64,000 bases of DNA from Tautonia plasticadhaerens (GTDB lineage: Bacteria; Planctomycetota; Planctomycetia; Isosphaerales; Isosphaeraceae). Shown piece by piece: positions 36,168-44,935 of this stretch. Under the pieces are notes generated by a model. That model was not told the DNA's origin. It saw only the letters and a list, made by a program, of their open reading frames with translations, and did not search any database. A program made the translations under genes and the position numbers. Positions within the stretch are counted from its first letter, which is position 1. Every line of letters starts with the position of its first letter. The stretch lies in NCBI RefSeq assembly GCF_007752535.1, contig NZ_CP036430.1, forward strand, positions 1-64,000, given 5' to 3'.

Positions 36168-36240
36168 CGGTGCCATTTACCGACCAAGAAACCGAGCCGG
36201 AAATCGGACAACTTAACATCGGAATGATGTGTTAAGTTGC
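36168..36240. repeat. Right copy of the 24-bp inverted repeat plus a CAACTTAACA palindrome
   Basis: 36168-36191 is the inverted copy of 35077-35100. Just beyond it, CAACTTAACA and TGTTAAGTTG (within 36209-36239) form a perfect 10-bp inverted repeat. The stretch CGGAATGATGTGTTAAGTTGCCCG (36221 on) also resembles, in direct orientation, sequence at 35055-35075. Confidence 0.65.
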
Positions 36241-36311
36241 CCGGTGGCGGCGGCCCCATGCCGCCACCGGGAACCCCTTCCGGCTGAGCGTTCCCCGCGA
36301 CTGCTCCCGGC

Positions 36312-36480
36312 TCAGAATCGTGTCGGCCGATGGCCGCCGTGCCGGCCCCGCCGCCTCAGCCACGCGCCGCCGGCCAGGAGGGCGCCGAGGATGCCGCCGG
36401 CCAGGGTGGAGGGCTCGGGGACGGCGGCCAGGGTCTCAGAGGTATAGGTCAGCCTCGCTCCGCTGGGGGTCGGCGTTGGC
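36312..36480 (-). pseudogene. C-terminal fragment of a PEP-CTERM protein
   Basis: The minus strand reads 'TSETLAAVPEPSTLAGGILG' followed by 'ALLAGGAWLRRRGRHGG' and a stop at 36312-36314: a complete PEP-CTERM sorting tail. There is no start codon, signal peptide or body upstream; the frame is closed by a stop before about 36510, and AT-rich DNA (36525-36580) follows. It is closely similar to the tail of the broken gene at 61454. It is the remnant of a former exosortase substrate. Confidence 0.75.
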
Positions 36481-36580
36481 TTGGACCCAGAACCAGGAAA
36501 TTCGCCTCTCCGGACGATTGATCACATTTCACAAAAATAATAAAAATATATCAGTCAAAATTATGTTGAGAAGTGTATGT

Positions 36581-37344
36581 GGATGCTCAATACCGGCCTC
36601 GCGGTCCGTTGCCCGCCAAATACGCACGCCCCGGCCGAAGGACCGGTCCGGTGGACGAGGTCCGATCCGCGGGGCAGGTACGAGGTCGGCCACCGGCGCC
36701 TCGATCTCGGGGTTCCGGGACAGCCGGTGCTCCCAGGCCGTCCCTCGTTGGTCGTCCCGGGGGTTCGCCCCGACCGCTCGACCTCGCGGTCCGCTTGGGC
36801 GGGCCGGCGGGATGCCTCGCAACGGTGGTAGGAAGCCCCAATCGGCGACCATCCTTCGGGCATCGCGTGGGGCTACGCTGCCCGGTTTCTGGGCCTGACT
36901 GCCGTCGATCTCGGCGTCCTCGGCCGTCCCTCGGGGCGACCGGAGGCCCAGGATTCGGCGTTGAGAAATATGAACGACCGAGGATTTCATCCAATCTACG
37001 TTTGACCGAGGCCGGGCGAGTCGCGTCCAATCGTGGCTCGGCTTCCCCGGGTTTCCCCGGCCGATGGCGGCCAGGCCTTCAGCGTGGTCGTCGACCGGCC
37101 ACAAGGACGCCCAGTTCCGTCACGAAATCACCCGCGGCCCCTAATGAACGAGAGGGAGCCGTTCCGAGGCCTTGTGGCACGCTCGCTGCAGGGACTCCAG
37201 GGGGATCTCGGCGACCCGGGGCCACTCGGCTCACCAGAGAGCGACCATGTTGATTTTGGGCAACACGGTATTTCGTTGTCCTGGGGCCACACACGGTTTT
37301 GCGTTGCCCTGGGGCCACACGAGGGGCACGGATCGCGCCGCTAA
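36581..37344. other. Noncoding region with tandem 28-bp repeat, no gene recognised
   Basis: Open frames on both strands are short and low-complexity and none looks real. At 37265-37292 and 37293-37320 a 28-base unit ending in CTGGGGCCACAC occurs twice in tandem, with 25 of 28 identical positions. The rest shows no recognisable feature and may be decayed mobile or intergenic DNA. Confidence 0.5.
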
Positions 37345-37373
37345 TTGACGATGCTCGGGGCCCCTGCTATGCT
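37345..37373 (+). promoter_or_regulatory. Probable promoter of the sugar-transferase/epsI genes
   Basis: TTGACG (37345-37350) and TATGCT (37368-37373) are separated by 17 bases. This is the same -35, spacing and -10 as the leftward promoter at 27129-27157. It would give a leader of about 215 bases before the gene at 37595. Confidence 0.6.
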
Positions 37374-37594
37374 GCCGTCACGACCGTCGACGAGGCGACC
37401 GATCGAAAATTTCAGCTCATGATTGTGCATCCGAGCAAACCCAGGGCGAATCCGAACCTCCCCCCCTCTCCCCATCGCCCGATGCGTCCCTCCGGTAGGA
37501 GCGACGCCGGCCCCCCGAGACGCGACCGCGGCCGGCTGAGGCCCCCACCGAGCACCGCACCACACCCTGGACACCGCACCGGAGACACCGCCCG

Positions 37595-38329
37595 ATGAGC
37601 ACCACGACGCCCCAATCCATGCTTATATCCGAGCGGATCGCCCGGATCGTGGGGGGCACGTCCGCGGGCCAAGCGTTGCCGCTGCCGGGCCCGACGCTCG
37701 CCGTGGCGCCCACGACGGTCGCGTCGGCCTTCAAGCGGGCCGTCGACCTGGCTGGGGCCGGCGTTGGGCTGGTGCTGCTGGCGCCCGTGCTGCTGGCGGT
37801 CGCCCTGGTCGTCCGGCTCAGTTCCCCGGGCCCGGTGCTGTTCCGGCAGTTGCGGCTGGGTCGGGGCGGACGGCCCTTCTACGTGCTGAAATTCCGGACG
37901 ATGGTGGCCGACGCCGAGCGCCGGCTTGCCGAGCTGGAATCGCACAATGAGGCCTCCGGGGGCGTCCTGTTCAAGATCCGATGCGACCCGAGGGTCACGC
38001 CCCTGGGCCGGTTCCTGAGGCGGACCAGCCTGGACGAGCTGCCCCAGCTGATCAACGTGCTCCGGGGCGATATGAGCCTGGTCGGCCCCCGGCCGCTGCA
38101 GCTGCGGGACTCCTACCGGCTGGAGGCCTTGGACCCCGAGTCCTTCGCCCGACGCCTGAGCGTGCCCCCGGGCATCACCGGCCCGTGGCAGGTCGGCGGT
38201 CGGAGCGACGGCACCGACGGCATGGTCCGCCAGGACCTCGACTACATCGCCCGCTGGTCGCTGGCCCTTGATCTGAAGATCCTGCTCCGGACGATCCCGG
38301 CTGTCCTCACCGGTCGCGGGGCCTGCTGA
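37595..38329 (+). CDS. Priming undecaprenyl-phosphate sugar transferase
   Basis: A 244-residue membrane-bound enzyme that would place the first sugar-1-phosphate of an exopolysaccharide repeat on undecaprenyl phosphate. It has the compact bacterial sugar-transferase domain: a membrane segment near residues 50-72 ('LAGAGVGLVLLAPVLLAVAL'), 'FRQLRLGRGGRPFYVLKFRT', 'LRRTSLDELPQLINVLRGDM' then 'SLVGPRP', and 'VPPGITGPWQVGGRS'. The N-terminal multi-helix region of WbaP-type enzymes is absent. It is followed by epsI. Together with the kinase, exosortase and glycosyltransferases at 49678-57002 it forms a split exopolysaccharide locus. Confidence 0.9.
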   Translation: MSTTTPQSMLISERIARIVGGTSAGQALPLPGPTLAVAPTTVASAFKRAVDLAGAGVGLVLLAPVLLAVALVVRLSSPGPVLFRQLRLGRGGRPFYVLKFRTMVADAERRLAELESHNEASGGVLFKIRCDPRVTPLGRFLRRTSLDELPQLINVLRGDMSLVGPRPLQLRDSYRLEALDPESFARRLSVPPGITGPWQVGGRSDGTDGMVRQDLDYIARWSLALDLKILLRTIPAVLTGRGAC

Positions 38330-38500
38330 CTCGGGTCGGATCGCGGCCGACCTCGCCTGGGTCGTGCCGATCCCGCCCCCGCCCCCGGCCGCTGCCCCTG
38401 CTGAGCTGCTCACGCCCCGGGCGGACGTCGGCCCCATGCCCCCCATCCGGGCGGCATCCTCGGCCTCTTCACCCGTCGGGGCTTCGATCGGAGAACGCAC

Positions 38501-39289
38501 GTGTCCGAGCCTCGAGATGCCACCCCGATGATTGCCCCCGCCGCGACCTCGGCCGAGCCGGACCGACGGCTCGGCCCCTCCCCCTGGCCTTGGATGATCC
38601 TGGCCTGCGCGATCGTCGCCGCCTCCGGCGCCATCCGCGTCAACCAGGAGTCGGCGTTCGCCGACGCCGCCCGATCGGCCGAGGTCGCCCCATTCCGGAT
38701 GGCTGACCTTCCCCCGCGACTGGGGGAGCACTGGGAACAGATCGGGGAGGACCAAATCCTGGAGGAGGAGACCCTCCAGATCGCCGGTTGCGCCGACTAC
38801 GTGCTCCGCAATTACATCGACAACCGCACCGGGGTCGCCCTCACCGTGCTGGTGGCCTTCGGCCCGGCCGATCGCGTGTTCCCGCACTCGCCGATCGTCT
38901 GCTTCCCGGCCAACGGTTTCCAGTCGCGCGGCGGACCCTGGCGGAGGCAGGTCGACGTGGGCGGCTCTTCGCCCGACGGGGATCGGAAGGTCGGCTTCAG
39001 TGCCCTGGTCTATGGCAAGCCCGGTGGCGGGGTCGAGGAGCTGAGAGAGGTCTACTATTCCTACTGGCACGACGGCACGTGGTCTCCCGACCAGTCCCAG
39101 AACCTCTTCCGGCACCGGCCGGCGATGTTCAAGATCCAGGTCGAGCGGCCCGTCGTCCCCGGCGAGGCCCGGGGTGATGGCAGCCCGATCGAGGGATTCC
39201 TCCAGGACCTCGTCCCGGAGGTCGAGCGGCGGTACGCCGCCAGCCAGGTGGAGACGACGGCCGGCGCCGGGGTACCGGCTGAAGACTGA
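38501..39289 (+). CDS. epsI: Exosortase-associated EpsI-family protein
   Basis: A 262-residue protein of the EpsI family that accompanies exosortases, either fused to them or alone. It starts with GTG at 38501, with GGAGA upstream. One membrane segment lies near residues 30-46 ('WMILACAIVAASGAIRVN'). The family signature region is 'PHSPIVCFPANGFQSRGG', with a conserved Cys near residue 133, preceded by 'YVLRNYIDNRTGVALTVLVA'. Its exact job is not established; a role in exopolysaccharide export or protein sorting is assumed. It is now more than 12 kb from the exosortase gene, with a transposon between them. Confidence 0.85.
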   Translation: MSEPRDATPMIAPAATSAEPDRRLGPSPWPWMILACAIVAASGAIRVNQESAFADAARSAEVAPFRMADLPPRLGEHWEQIGEDQILEEETLQIAGCADYVLRNYIDNRTGVALTVLVAFGPADRVFPHSPIVCFPANGFQSRGGPWRRQVDVGGSSPDGDRKVGFSALVYGKPGGGVEELREVYYSYWHDGTWSPDQSQNLFRHRPAMFKIQVERPVVPGEARGDGSPIEGFLQDLVPEVERRYAASQVETTAGAGVPAED

Positions 39290-39332
39290 TCGGCGGGATG
39301 TCGAGGGTCTCATGCGACCGACCAGGGCAGGC

Positions 39333-39602
39333 TCAATGACGCGACGAGCGGCTCCGGCACGCCTCGATGACGTGCGGCGCGGGGATGCCCCGCGCCGTCG
39401 CGTCGCGTCGCGACGGCCCGATGGGCCCGCGTCGATCGCCGCCGAGCAGCCGGGCCGCGGCACAGCACGCCATCCCCAACGCCCCGATCAGCAGCACGAT
39501 CAGCAGGGCCGGCGTCAGGTAAAGGGCCAGCGCCCCCAGTGCCACCCGACGCAGCGGGTCGCCCCCTCGCTCCCCGATCCGGCACTCCTCGACTACGTCC
39601 AT
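39333..39602 (-). CDS. Small membrane protein, hypothetical
   Basis: An 89-residue product with one long or two short hydrophobic segments ('LGALALYLTPALLIVLLIGA' and onward) followed by an Arg-rich tail. AAGGAG lies eight bases before the ATG, which argues that it is real. It is convergent with epsI. I do not recognise the family. A structured upstream region with an 8-bp hairpin is at 39676-39695. Confidence 0.5.
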   Translation of the reverse strand: MDVVEECRIGERGGDPLRRVALGALALYLTPALLIVLLIGALGMACCAAARLLGGDRRGPIGPSRRDATARGIPAPHVIEACRSRSSRH

Positions 39603-40018
39603 GGGTCCGACTCCTTACGCTCTGGTCGCGGGATCGCCACCGATCCCGATTCGAGCCTAGGACATGCGTCGTCCCGTGTTGCGTTTCCGCAACACCTCCC
39701 AGATCGTCCGACCTGCAATGATTTGCGTCCCCTCGGGGATTCTACGTCATGCGGGCCGTTTTGCCAGGTCCATCCCGGCCGGTCCACGCAAGTTTTGGCG
39801 GCGCTTCTACTCAACATAGCCACATGGGTGAGAGCGGCCTGCCACGGCCTCGGTTCTGCGACATCGAGGCCCAGACAACCGGTTGATCTTCCGGGCCGGA
39901 CCCGACAAGATCGATCCTCAGTTCAGGCGGGGCCGATGGGACGATGCCCGAGGCGGGCGTCGGGCGGCACTTTGCCTCGATCGGTTGATATGTTCCCTCC
40001 TTCGAGGTCGACCAGACT
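39603..40018. promoter_or_regulatory. Divergent intergenic region with 8-bp hairpin
   Basis: GTGTTGCG (39676-39683) and CGCAACAC (39688-39695) form a perfect stem with a 4-base loop between the small membrane protein gene and the broken PEP-CTERM gene. It could be an operator or a leader hairpin. No confident -35/-10 pair was found. The remainder has no recognisable gene. Confidence 0.35.
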
Positions 40019-40741
40019 ATGATAAATCGGCTTTTCGTGCTGGCAGCCCTGGCGACAACGGCCCTGTTCTCGGCCGATGCCCAGGCCCAGCTCTCGCAAA
40101 CCTCCCCGCTCGCCTCGGCCAATCAGTCGGCCAACGGCACCTCGTTCACGTACACGAGGACCGGCGCCATGGGTGCCCCGGTGACGATCTCGGTGGCAGA
40201 CTTGGGCAATCCCCTGCTGGGTGTCCTCTCGAATTTCGACGTCAATACGCCGTCCTTCCTCCTCCGGGAGAGGATGAAGACTACGCAGTGCCCGCTTCCA
40301 GCTGGACGCGGTCTCGAACCAGGCAGCCACGGCGACCCCGATCGGCGGCGGTCTCAGCGTCCTTACCCCAGTCCGGCTTCAGCGGGGACTTCTCGATCAT
40401 CGCTCGGACGGCACGACGAACCTGCTGAGCGGCACCTTCACGGGCGGCACGCTGCTCCAGACCAGCACCCGGGCAATGGACACCAGGCCAGCATCCAGTT
40501 CTGGGCGTCACGTTCACCTCCGACATCTTCAAGCCGCTGATCATGAGGGCTTCTCGCTGACCCTTTCCGCCACCCCGGACTGATGATCTCGGGAGCGCGT
40601 TCCAGGACTTCACCGCCAACACCGGCGCCACGTTCTCGGCGGCGGTCATCCCCGAACCGGCCCCCTGGCGATGGCCGGCCTGGGGATCGTCGCCCTGCGT
40701 TCGCGACCCGGGTCATCCGGCGTCGACGGCAGTCGAACTAA
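40019..40741 (+). pseudogene. Frameshifted PEP-CTERM protein gene
   Basis: An intact start and signal peptide ('MINRLFVLAALATTALFSAD' then 'AQAQ') lead into about 75 residues of coding sequence. The frame then shifts near 40275 and several more times. Later frames read 'AVSNQAATATPIGGGLSVLT', 'TTNLLSGTFTGGTLLQT', 'FQDFTANTGATFSAAVIPEP' and finally 'LAMAGLGIVAL' and 'RVIRRRRQSN' with a TAA at 40739-40741. This is an ordinary PEP-CTERM substrate broken by small indels. A strong terminator follows. Confidence 0.8.
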
Positions 40742-40797
40742 TCCGATCGCGACGCACGACGACACGTCGCGCCCCGGGCGCGACGCGCATCGCTTCC

Positions 40798-40835
40798 CGA
40801 GCCGCCACGGCCCAAGGCCGTGGCGGCTCGTTTCG
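40798..40835 (+). terminator. Strong intrinsic terminator after the broken PEP-CTERM gene
   Basis: CGAGCCGCCACGGCC (40798-40812) and GGCCGTGGCGGCTCG (40816-40830) make a perfect 15-bp stem with a CAA loop, followed by TTTCG. It lies 57 bases after the stop codon. Confidence 0.85.
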
Positions 40836-41172
40836 CTCCCCTGCCGTCGTCAGGCTCGCACCGCGGCCCGGCTCGATCGAGCGATCGATCGAAGCCGACT
40901 CGAAGGGACATATCCAGGGCAAGGGGGGACGCCGGGGGCGTCGTCCGGGGTCATGCACGATCGAGATCGCCCCAATCCGGGCCGGACAGCCCCGGGTGAC
41001 GCCAGGCGATCAGGCTTCTCTCCTTCCTCGTTCCGGCTCGACCTCGCCTGCAGATCGTTGCGCCCCCTTGTCCGCCGGGCACCGGGAGATGGGCCGCACG
41101 CGTGCGGAGCCCCCGGGCTCAGGATGGCCGGGCCGCATCCCGTCTGGAGTGGCGGATCCGGGCCCTTCCGGA

Positions 41173-41859
41173 TCAGAAGGTACCGCCCAGATTGCTGCGA
41201 AAATATGCTCTAAGGTCGCCGACCGCGAGCCTGCCTCTTCGTGGCCCTTTCGGAGTCTCCGGGGCGAGTCCTCGGGCCCGGATGAAGTGCCGGAGGTTGG
41301 TCGTCGACACATCCAGCATCTTCGCGAGCGACCGCTTGGAGACCGCCTTCTCCAGCAGCTTCCGGATCTCCTCTTCCTTGCCGTCGAGCTTTGACCGGCC
41401 CAGCGAGCCCTTGGGCGACCGAGCAAGCGGCCCGGGCCCGGGCGGCCGCCAGCCCTTCTTGGTCCGCTCCGAGATCAGGTCCCGCTCCACCTCGGCGAAC
41501 AGCCCGAACAGGGCGATCATCACCTTGGTCTGAAGGTCCTGCTTCCCTTCGAAGCGGATCCCTTCCTTGATCGCCGTGAAGCGGACCCTCCGCTTGACCA
41601 GCTCGTCGACGAGCTGGATACCTGGCCCAGGCTGCGACCCAGGCGGGACAGCTCGCTGACGACCAGGCGGTCACCCGCCTCCAGCGCCCCCAGCAACTCC
41701 TCGATCCGCCTCTGGTCGGCCCTTCCGTGAGGAGGCCTGCGCCTCGACGAAGCGATCGACGGCGAACCGCTTCTGCCGCGCGTGGTCGAGGATGGCCAGC
41801 TTCTGGTTGGCCAGGTCCTGGGAGCCGGTCGAGACGCGCAGGTAGGCGACGGTTTTCAT
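41173..41859 (-). pseudogene. tnpR: Frameshifted serine recombinase (Tn3 resolvase)
   Basis: The start at 41857-41859 gives 'MKTVAYLRVSTGSQDLANQK', with the catalytic Ser of serine recombinases. The frame breaks after about residue 45; other frames carry 'VDELVKRRVRFTAIKEGIRF' and 'IALFGLFAEVERDLISERTK', the typical E-helix region, then a C-terminal helix-turn-helix ('VSKRSLAKMLDVSTTNLRHF'). At least two small indels disrupt it. The end runs through the terminal repeat into the target duplication. It is divergent from the transposase. Confidence 0.85.
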
Positions 41860-41983
41860 GGCAAGGGCTACGAAAAGGCCGAATGGCGATTTTATTTCGC
41901 GAACACGGACCATAAATCCCTGCTCGTTCTATGGTCAACTATGGCCAACAAGACGCCCGTTTTCTAGACCACGCGGGCCGCCC
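41860..41983. promoter_or_regulatory. Probable resolution site and divergent promoters of the Tn3-like element
   Basis: The 124 bases between the divergent recombinase and transposase starts are AT-richer than their surroundings and contain the partly repeated words CTATGGTCAA and CTATGGCCAA. This is where res sites lie in Tn3-family elements. No precise subsite pattern was proven. Confidence 0.4.
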
Positions 41984-44889
41984 ATGGCGACGCTCTCGTT
42001 CGCGCGGGCGCAGATGGTGCGCGATGCGACCCTGACCGATGCCGACTGGCCGAGGTCGCCCGGTGCCGTCGCGAACACAACCGCCTCGGGTTCGCCTATC
42101 AGCTCGGCTTCGTCCGGCTCTTCGGCCGCTTCCCAGCCCAGCAACCCCTGGAGATCTGCGACGAACTCCTGGGTTTCGTCGCCCTGCAACTGGGCATCGA
42201 CGCGACCCGGTTCGAGGGGTACGCCGCCCGGCAGCATACGGTCTCGGACCATCAGGCAAGCATCCGAGACCACCTGAGGCTCGCCGTCTTCGACGCCGAC
42301 CAGGCCGCGGCCCTGGCACGCTTCGTCTTCGAGGAATCCTGCCGCCTGGAGCAGACGGCCGCGCTGCTGGCCCGGGCCCGCGAATTCCTCAAGGAGCGAC
42401 GCGTGCTGCTCCCCGCCGAGTCGGCCCTGCTGCGCCTGGTCGGCGAGCAGAGGAAGCAGGCCCGCGAGCACATCGTCTCCAGGCTGGCCGGTGGCCTTTC
42501 CCCCGGCGTGGCCCGGGCTCTCGACGGCTTGCTGGAGGTGAAGGAGGGCGAGGCCACCTCCCGGCTCCAGGCCTCAAGGCCAACCCGGCCAGGCCCTCGG
42601 CCGGCGCCATGCAGGCCTGGCCGACAAGCTGGCCGCGATCGAGGCGATGGGCGTCCTGGCCGTCGACCTGTCCTGGCTCAACGCCAACTACCAACGCGCC
42701 CTGTACCACTACGTCCGCAAGTGCTCGGCGGACCGGCTGCGGGAGGCGGTGCCGCCCCGTCGCCGCGCGGCTCTGGTCTGCTTCCTGCGGCAGAGCTACC
42801 GCGACGCCATCGATTCGGCGGTGGACATGTTCGACAAGCTCCTCACCCGACCCAGACCCGGGCCGAGCACGAACCGAGCGACCAGATGCGTCGCCAGCGC
42901 CAGACGATCAAGACGGCCTGGCCGCGCTGCGGTCCCTGGGGACGATCCTCCTCGACGACACCATCGGCGACGCCGCATTGCGGTCGCGGCTGTTCGCCGT
43001 CGTGCCCCGCGAGGAACTCGCGGCCCAGGTGGCGGGACTGGACGAGTGGGTCACCGGTGCCCGGAGCGACGTGTTCCACGGCCTCGTCCGGCGGTTCGCC
43101 CACCTGCGGCAGTACGCGCCGATCCTGCTCCGCACCCTGGAGTTCTTCCCCGACGCCGGCGCCGGCGATGTCCCCTGCCTGGAGGCCCTCCGGGTCCTCA
43201 AGGAGATGAACGCGGATTCCCGGCGCAAGCTCCCCGACGACGCCCCACGGACTTCATCCCGAGGCGGTTGCTGCCCCTGGTCGTGACCGACGGCAAGCCG
43301 GACCGCAAGGCCTGGGAGTGCGCCTTGCTGCTGAAGCTCAAGGACGACTTGCGATCGGGCAACCTCTCGGTCAAGCACGGCAAGCGGTTCGGCCGGTTCG
43401 AGGACTACTTCCTGCCCGGGGAGCGCTGGGAGCCGCTGCGGCAGCCCTTCTTCCGGCGGTCCGGCTGCCCGCCGACCCCGGGGATGTCCCCGGTCACCTG
43501 ACGAAGCGCCTCGACGCGGCCTACGACCTGTTCCTCGCGACGGCGCCCGCGAACAGCTACGCCACGGCGGATGAGGACGGCTGGCATCTCTCCACCGACG
43601 CCACGAGGCCCCGGACGCCGAGGCCAGGGGCGGCTGGGAGAGCTCCGCCGGTGGCTGTCCGAGCACATGCGGACGGTGCGCCTGCCCGACCTGCTCATCG
43701 AGGTCGACAACGACCTGCGGTTCACCGACCACTTCCTGCCGCCGGCCCAGCGCGGGGGGCGTGACGCGGAGGACGTGTGCACGCTCCTGGCCGTCGTGCT
43801 GGCGCACGGCTGCAACCTCGGCCTGCACACGATGGCCCGGATCACCAGGGCGTCACCTACAAGCAGCTCAAGCGGGTCAGCGATTGGCAGATGACCGAGG
43901 AGGCGCAGCGTGCCGCCCTCGCGGCCCTGGTGCACGCCATCTCCCGCCTCGACGCCACGCTGCACTGGGGCGACGGCCGGACCTCGGCCAGCGACGGGCA
44001 GCGGTTCGCCCTGCCCCGCAAGGTCCTGCAGCAGACCTACAGCACCCGGTTCAGCGACTTCGCCTTGGAGTTCTACTCCTTCGTCGCCGACAACTACGCG
44101 CCGTTCTACAGCCTGCCCATCGAATGCACCGACCGGGACTCGGCCTTCGTGCTCGACGGGCTCTGCTACAACGAGAGCGACCTGGAGCTGGAGGAGCACT
44201 ACACCGACACGCACGGCTACACGGAGATCAACTTCGCGGCGTTCGCCATGCTGGGCCGCCGGTTCTGCCCGCGCATCCGCGGCCTCCGGAAGCAACGCCT
44301 CTACCGCCTCGACGCCGGGCGCGACTACGGGCCGCTGGCCGGCCTGGTGAGCCGCGCCGATCGCACGATCGACCCGCAGGTCATCGTCGAGCAGTGGGAC
44401 CGGATGGGCCAGTTCTACGCGTCGCTGGAGCGCGGCCACACGACCGCCTCGGTGGCGCTGAAGCGCCTGGCCTCGTGCACGGCCAAGAACCGCTTCTACC
44501 GGGCCAATCGCGACCTGGGCCGGATCTTCAAGACCGAGTTCCTGCTGAGCTACCTGTGCGAGCCGCAGCTGCGGTCGCGGATCCGGCGGGGCCTGCTGAA
44601 GGTCGAGCAGCTGCACGCCCTGGCCCGGGACGTCTATTACGGCCGGCGGGGCCGGATCAACGCCCGGGAGCTACACGAGCAGATGAACTCGTGCAGCTGC
44701 CTGACGCTGATCCTGGCGTGCGTGATCTACTGGCAGGCCAAGGAGATCTCGCGGGTCGTGCGCTGGTGCCAGCCCGAGGACGACAAGGACAAGCTCGACA
44801 TCGCGCTGTTGGAGCACGTCAGCCCCATCGAGTGGGACAACGTGATCCTGTACGGGCAGTACGTCCTGGACCGCGCCCAGGTCCGCTGA
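41984..44889 (+). pseudogene. tnpA: Frameshifted Tn3-family transposase
   Basis: It begins with 'MATLSFARAQMVRDATLTDA' and is nearly full length for TnpA, but the reading frame changes about nine times (near 42050, 42570, 42615, 42848, 42915, 43245, 43470, 43610 and 43850). Joining frames gives continuous family-like sequence: 'RLGFAYQLGFVRLFGRFPAQ', 'MGVLAVDLSWLNANYQRALY', 'FIPRRLLPLVVTDGKPDRKA'. The last 346 codons (from about 43850) are intact and hold the catalytic C-terminus, ending with 'ELHEQMNSCSCLTLILACVI'. No in-frame nonsense codon is needed to explain the breaks. Transposition by this copy is unlikely unless the shifts are sequencing errors. Confidence 0.9.
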
Positions 44890-44935
44890 CGGGCGTCCTT
44901 AGAGCATATTTTCGCAGCAATCTGGGCGGTACCCT

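Noticed and set aside
36529-37104. A 191-residue minus-strand frame in the PEP-CTERM debris region
   Set aside because: Low-complexity, no recognisable domain, and it overlaps equally long frames on the other strand.
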